From assembly GCA_019359285.1 (NCBI GenBank), contig JAHHHQ010000028.1:1-64000 (forward strand): a stretch of 64,000 bases of DNA. The letters are read 5' to 3'. The notes beneath the pieces are model-generated. The model made no database searches. It was not told where the DNA came from and saw only the letters and a list, made by a program, of their open reading frames with translations. A program made the translations under genes and the position numbers. Of this stretch, positions 62,449 to 64,000 are shown in pieces (position 1 is the first letter of the stretch; each line of letters begins with the position of its first letter). This DNA is from Nodosilinea sp. WJT8-NPBG4. GTDB lineage: Bacteria; Cyanobacteriota; Cyanobacteriia; Phormidesmidales; Phormidesmidaceae.

Positions 62449-64000
62449 ATGGCTGTTGCAACCCAATCCCTGGAAGAACTCTGTATTAATTCCATTCGCT
62501 TTTTAGCGATTGATGCGGTGGAAAAGGCCAAATCTGGCCACCCCGGTCTGCCCATGGGAGCTGCGCCCATGGCCTTCGTGCTGTGGGATAAGTTCATGCG
62601 GGTCAACCCCAAGAACCCCCAGTGGTTTAACCGCGATCGCTTCGTGCTGTCGGCAGGCCATGGCTGCATGCTGCAATACGCCCTGCTCTACCTGAGTGGC
62701 TTTGACAGCGTGACGCTGGATGACATTAAGCAGTTCCGCCAGTGGGGCGCTCGCACCCCCGGCCACCCCGAGAACTTTGAAACCCCTGGCATCGAAGTCA
62801 CCACTGGCCCGCTGGGTCAGGGCATTGCCAACGCCGTAGGTTTGGCCATGGCCGAAGCTCACCTAGCCGCCAAGTTCAACAAGCCCGATGCCACCCTGGT
62901 GGATCACTACACCTATGTGATCTTGGGCGACGGCTGCAACATGGAAGGGGTTTCTGGCGAAGCCTGCTCCCTGGCAGGGCACCTAGGTCTGGGCAAGCTG
63001 ATTGCCCTTTACGACGACAACCACATCTCCATCGACGGCTCCACCGACATCTCCTTTACCGAAGATGTGAGCAAGCGCTTTGAGGCCTACGGCTGGCACG
63101 TACTGCACGTGGAGAATGGCAACACGGATTTGGATGCCATGGCCAAGGCGATCGAAGAGGCTAAATCTGTCAGCGATCGGCCCTCGATGATCAAAGTCAC
63201 CACCACCATCGGCTACGGTTCCCCTAACAAGCAAAACACCGCTGGTGTACACGGTGCGGCCCTAGGCGGTGACGAGATCAAGCTCACCCGCGAAAACCTG
63301 GGCTGGAGCTACGGCGAATTTGAAATTCCCGAAGATGCCCTCAGCCACATGCGCAAGGCGATCGATCGCGGTGCCAGCCTTCAGGCCGAGTGGGAAGAAA
63401 CCCTCGCCACCTACCGCACCAAGTACGCCGCCGAGGCCGCCGAGTTTGAGCGCATGCTCTCCGGCCAGCTACCCGACGGCTGGGTCGATGCCCTGCCCAC
63501 CTATACCCCCGAAGATAAGGCACTGGCCACTCGGAAAAATTCTGAGGTTACCCTTAACGCCCTGGCTCCGGCTATCCCTGAGCTGATTGGTGGCTCTGCC
63601 GACCTCACCCACTCCAACTTGACCGAGCTAAAAATCTCCGGTAGCTTCCAGAAAGGGGCTTACGAAAACCGCAACCTCCGCTTCGGTGTGCGCGAGCACG
63701 GCATGGGCGCGATCTGCAACGGCATTGCCCTGCACAACTCGGGCCTGATTCCCTACTGCGCCACCTTCCTGGTGTTTGCCGACTACATGCGGGCGGCCAT
63801 TCGCCTGTCGGCCCTCTCCCAGGCCGGGGTGATCTACGTCATGACCCACGACTCCATTGGTTTGGGCGAAGACGGTCCCACCCACCAGCCGGTAGAAACC
63901 ATCGCCTCCCTGCGGGCCATTCCCAACCTGATCGTGATTCGCCCTGCCGACGGCACCGAAACCTCTGGGGCCTACAAGATCGCCGTGGAGCATCGCAAGA
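62449..64000 (+). CDS. tkt: Transketolase (truncated at window end)
   Basis: 517 codons visible from ATG 62449, still open at 64000, so it is absent from the ORF track. It transfers two-carbon units in the Calvin cycle and pentose phosphate pathway. Seen: [58 protein letters not shown] and [15 protein letters not shown] (thiamine diphosphate binding, GDG...N), and [20 protein letters not shown] with the catalytic Glu and TEDGPTHQP-like [20 protein letters not shown]. The C-terminal domain is beyond the window. Confidence 0.98.
   Translation, partial: MAVATQSLEELCINSIRFLAIDAVEKAKSGHPGLPMGAAPMAFVLWDKFMRVNPKNPQWFNRDRFVLSAGHGCMLQYALLYLSGFDSVTLDDIKQFRQWGARTPGHPENFETPGIEVTTGPLGQGIANAVGLAMAEAHLAAKFNKPDATLVDHYTYVILGDGCNMEGVSGEACSLAGHLGLGKLIALYDDNHISIDGSTDISFTEDVSKRFEAYGWHVLHVENGNTDLDAMAKAIEEAKSVSDRPSMIKVTTTIGYGSPNKQNTAGVHGAALGGDEIKLTRENLGWSYGEFEIPEDALSHMRKAIDRGASLQAEWEETLATYRTKYAAEAAEFERMLSGQLPDGWVDALPTYTPEDKALATRKNSEVTLNALAPAIPELIGGSADLTHSNLTELKISGSFQKGAYENRNLRFGVREHGMGAICNGIALHNSGLIPYCATFLVFADYMRAAIRLSALSQAGVIYVMTHDSIGLGEDGPTHQPVETIASLRAIPNLIVIRPADGTETSGAYKIAVEHRK

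Overview
The window comes from a cyanobacterium, probably a filamentous Leptolyngbya/Phormidium/Nodosilinea-type organism. Evidence seen: very frequent GCGATCGC (HIP1) octamers, Psb28, a CyanoP-like lipoprotein, a cyAbrB regulator, cyanobacterial DUF2854, DUF3326 and DUF3598 proteins, and an acpP-fabF-tkt cluster. The genus is inference.

Layout. (1) 1-5.7 kb: the N-terminus of an IS630-type transposase, a 1211-residue multidomain membrane protein, a Uma2-family nuclease, and an AT-rich gene of unknown function. (2) 5.8-14.9 kb, minus strand: a two-gene, two-module NRPS locus, C-A-PCP followed by TubC dock-C-A(nMT)-PCP-TE. It is predicted to release an N-methylated short peptide, and a dispersed repeat sits in frame inside the second adenylation domain. 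(3) 15.5-22.4 kb, plus strand: a stressosome-type module (RsbRD/STAS, RsbS, RsbT, an ATPase-RsbX fusion) running directly into two hybrid histidine kinases, the first of which starts with an RsbT-like ATPase domain. (4) 22.5-28.4 kb: GNAT acetyltransferase, two secreted proteins, leuA and a Pro/Gln/Gly repeat protein, with a perfect 50-bp palindrome between the last two. (5) 28.4-34.4 kb, minus strand: an ArsB/NhaD-type ion transporter behind a ydaO-type (c-di-AMP) riboswitch, then an envelope operon (membrane protein, NlpC/P60 hydrolase, flippase-like protein, glycosyltransferase). (6) 34.6-39.3 kb: cyAbrB, an Rrf2 regulator overlapping cbiB, a CHASE-type kinase, and infC, whose best start codon is AUC. 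(7) 39.4-45.5 kb: an SsuABC/TauABC-like ABC transporter, an OmpR-type regulator, ddl, a frameshifted glyoxalase-like gene and a small conserved ORF. (8) 45.6-64 kb: mostly housekeeping genes, including plsY, a fasciclin lipoprotein, a GPH symporter, psb28-mog, purD, a response regulator/hybrid kinase pair, DUF3326, ferredoxin, a methyltransferase-like lipoprotein, a CyanoP-like protein, maf, acpP, fabF and a truncated transketolase.

Most of the window is core chromosome. The accessory or more unusual parts are the NRPS locus, the stressosome/kinase module, the AT-rich gene at 5.1-5.7 kb and several palindromic or dispersed repeats. Functions are assigned by recognising families and motifs in the translated ORFs; no database search was run.
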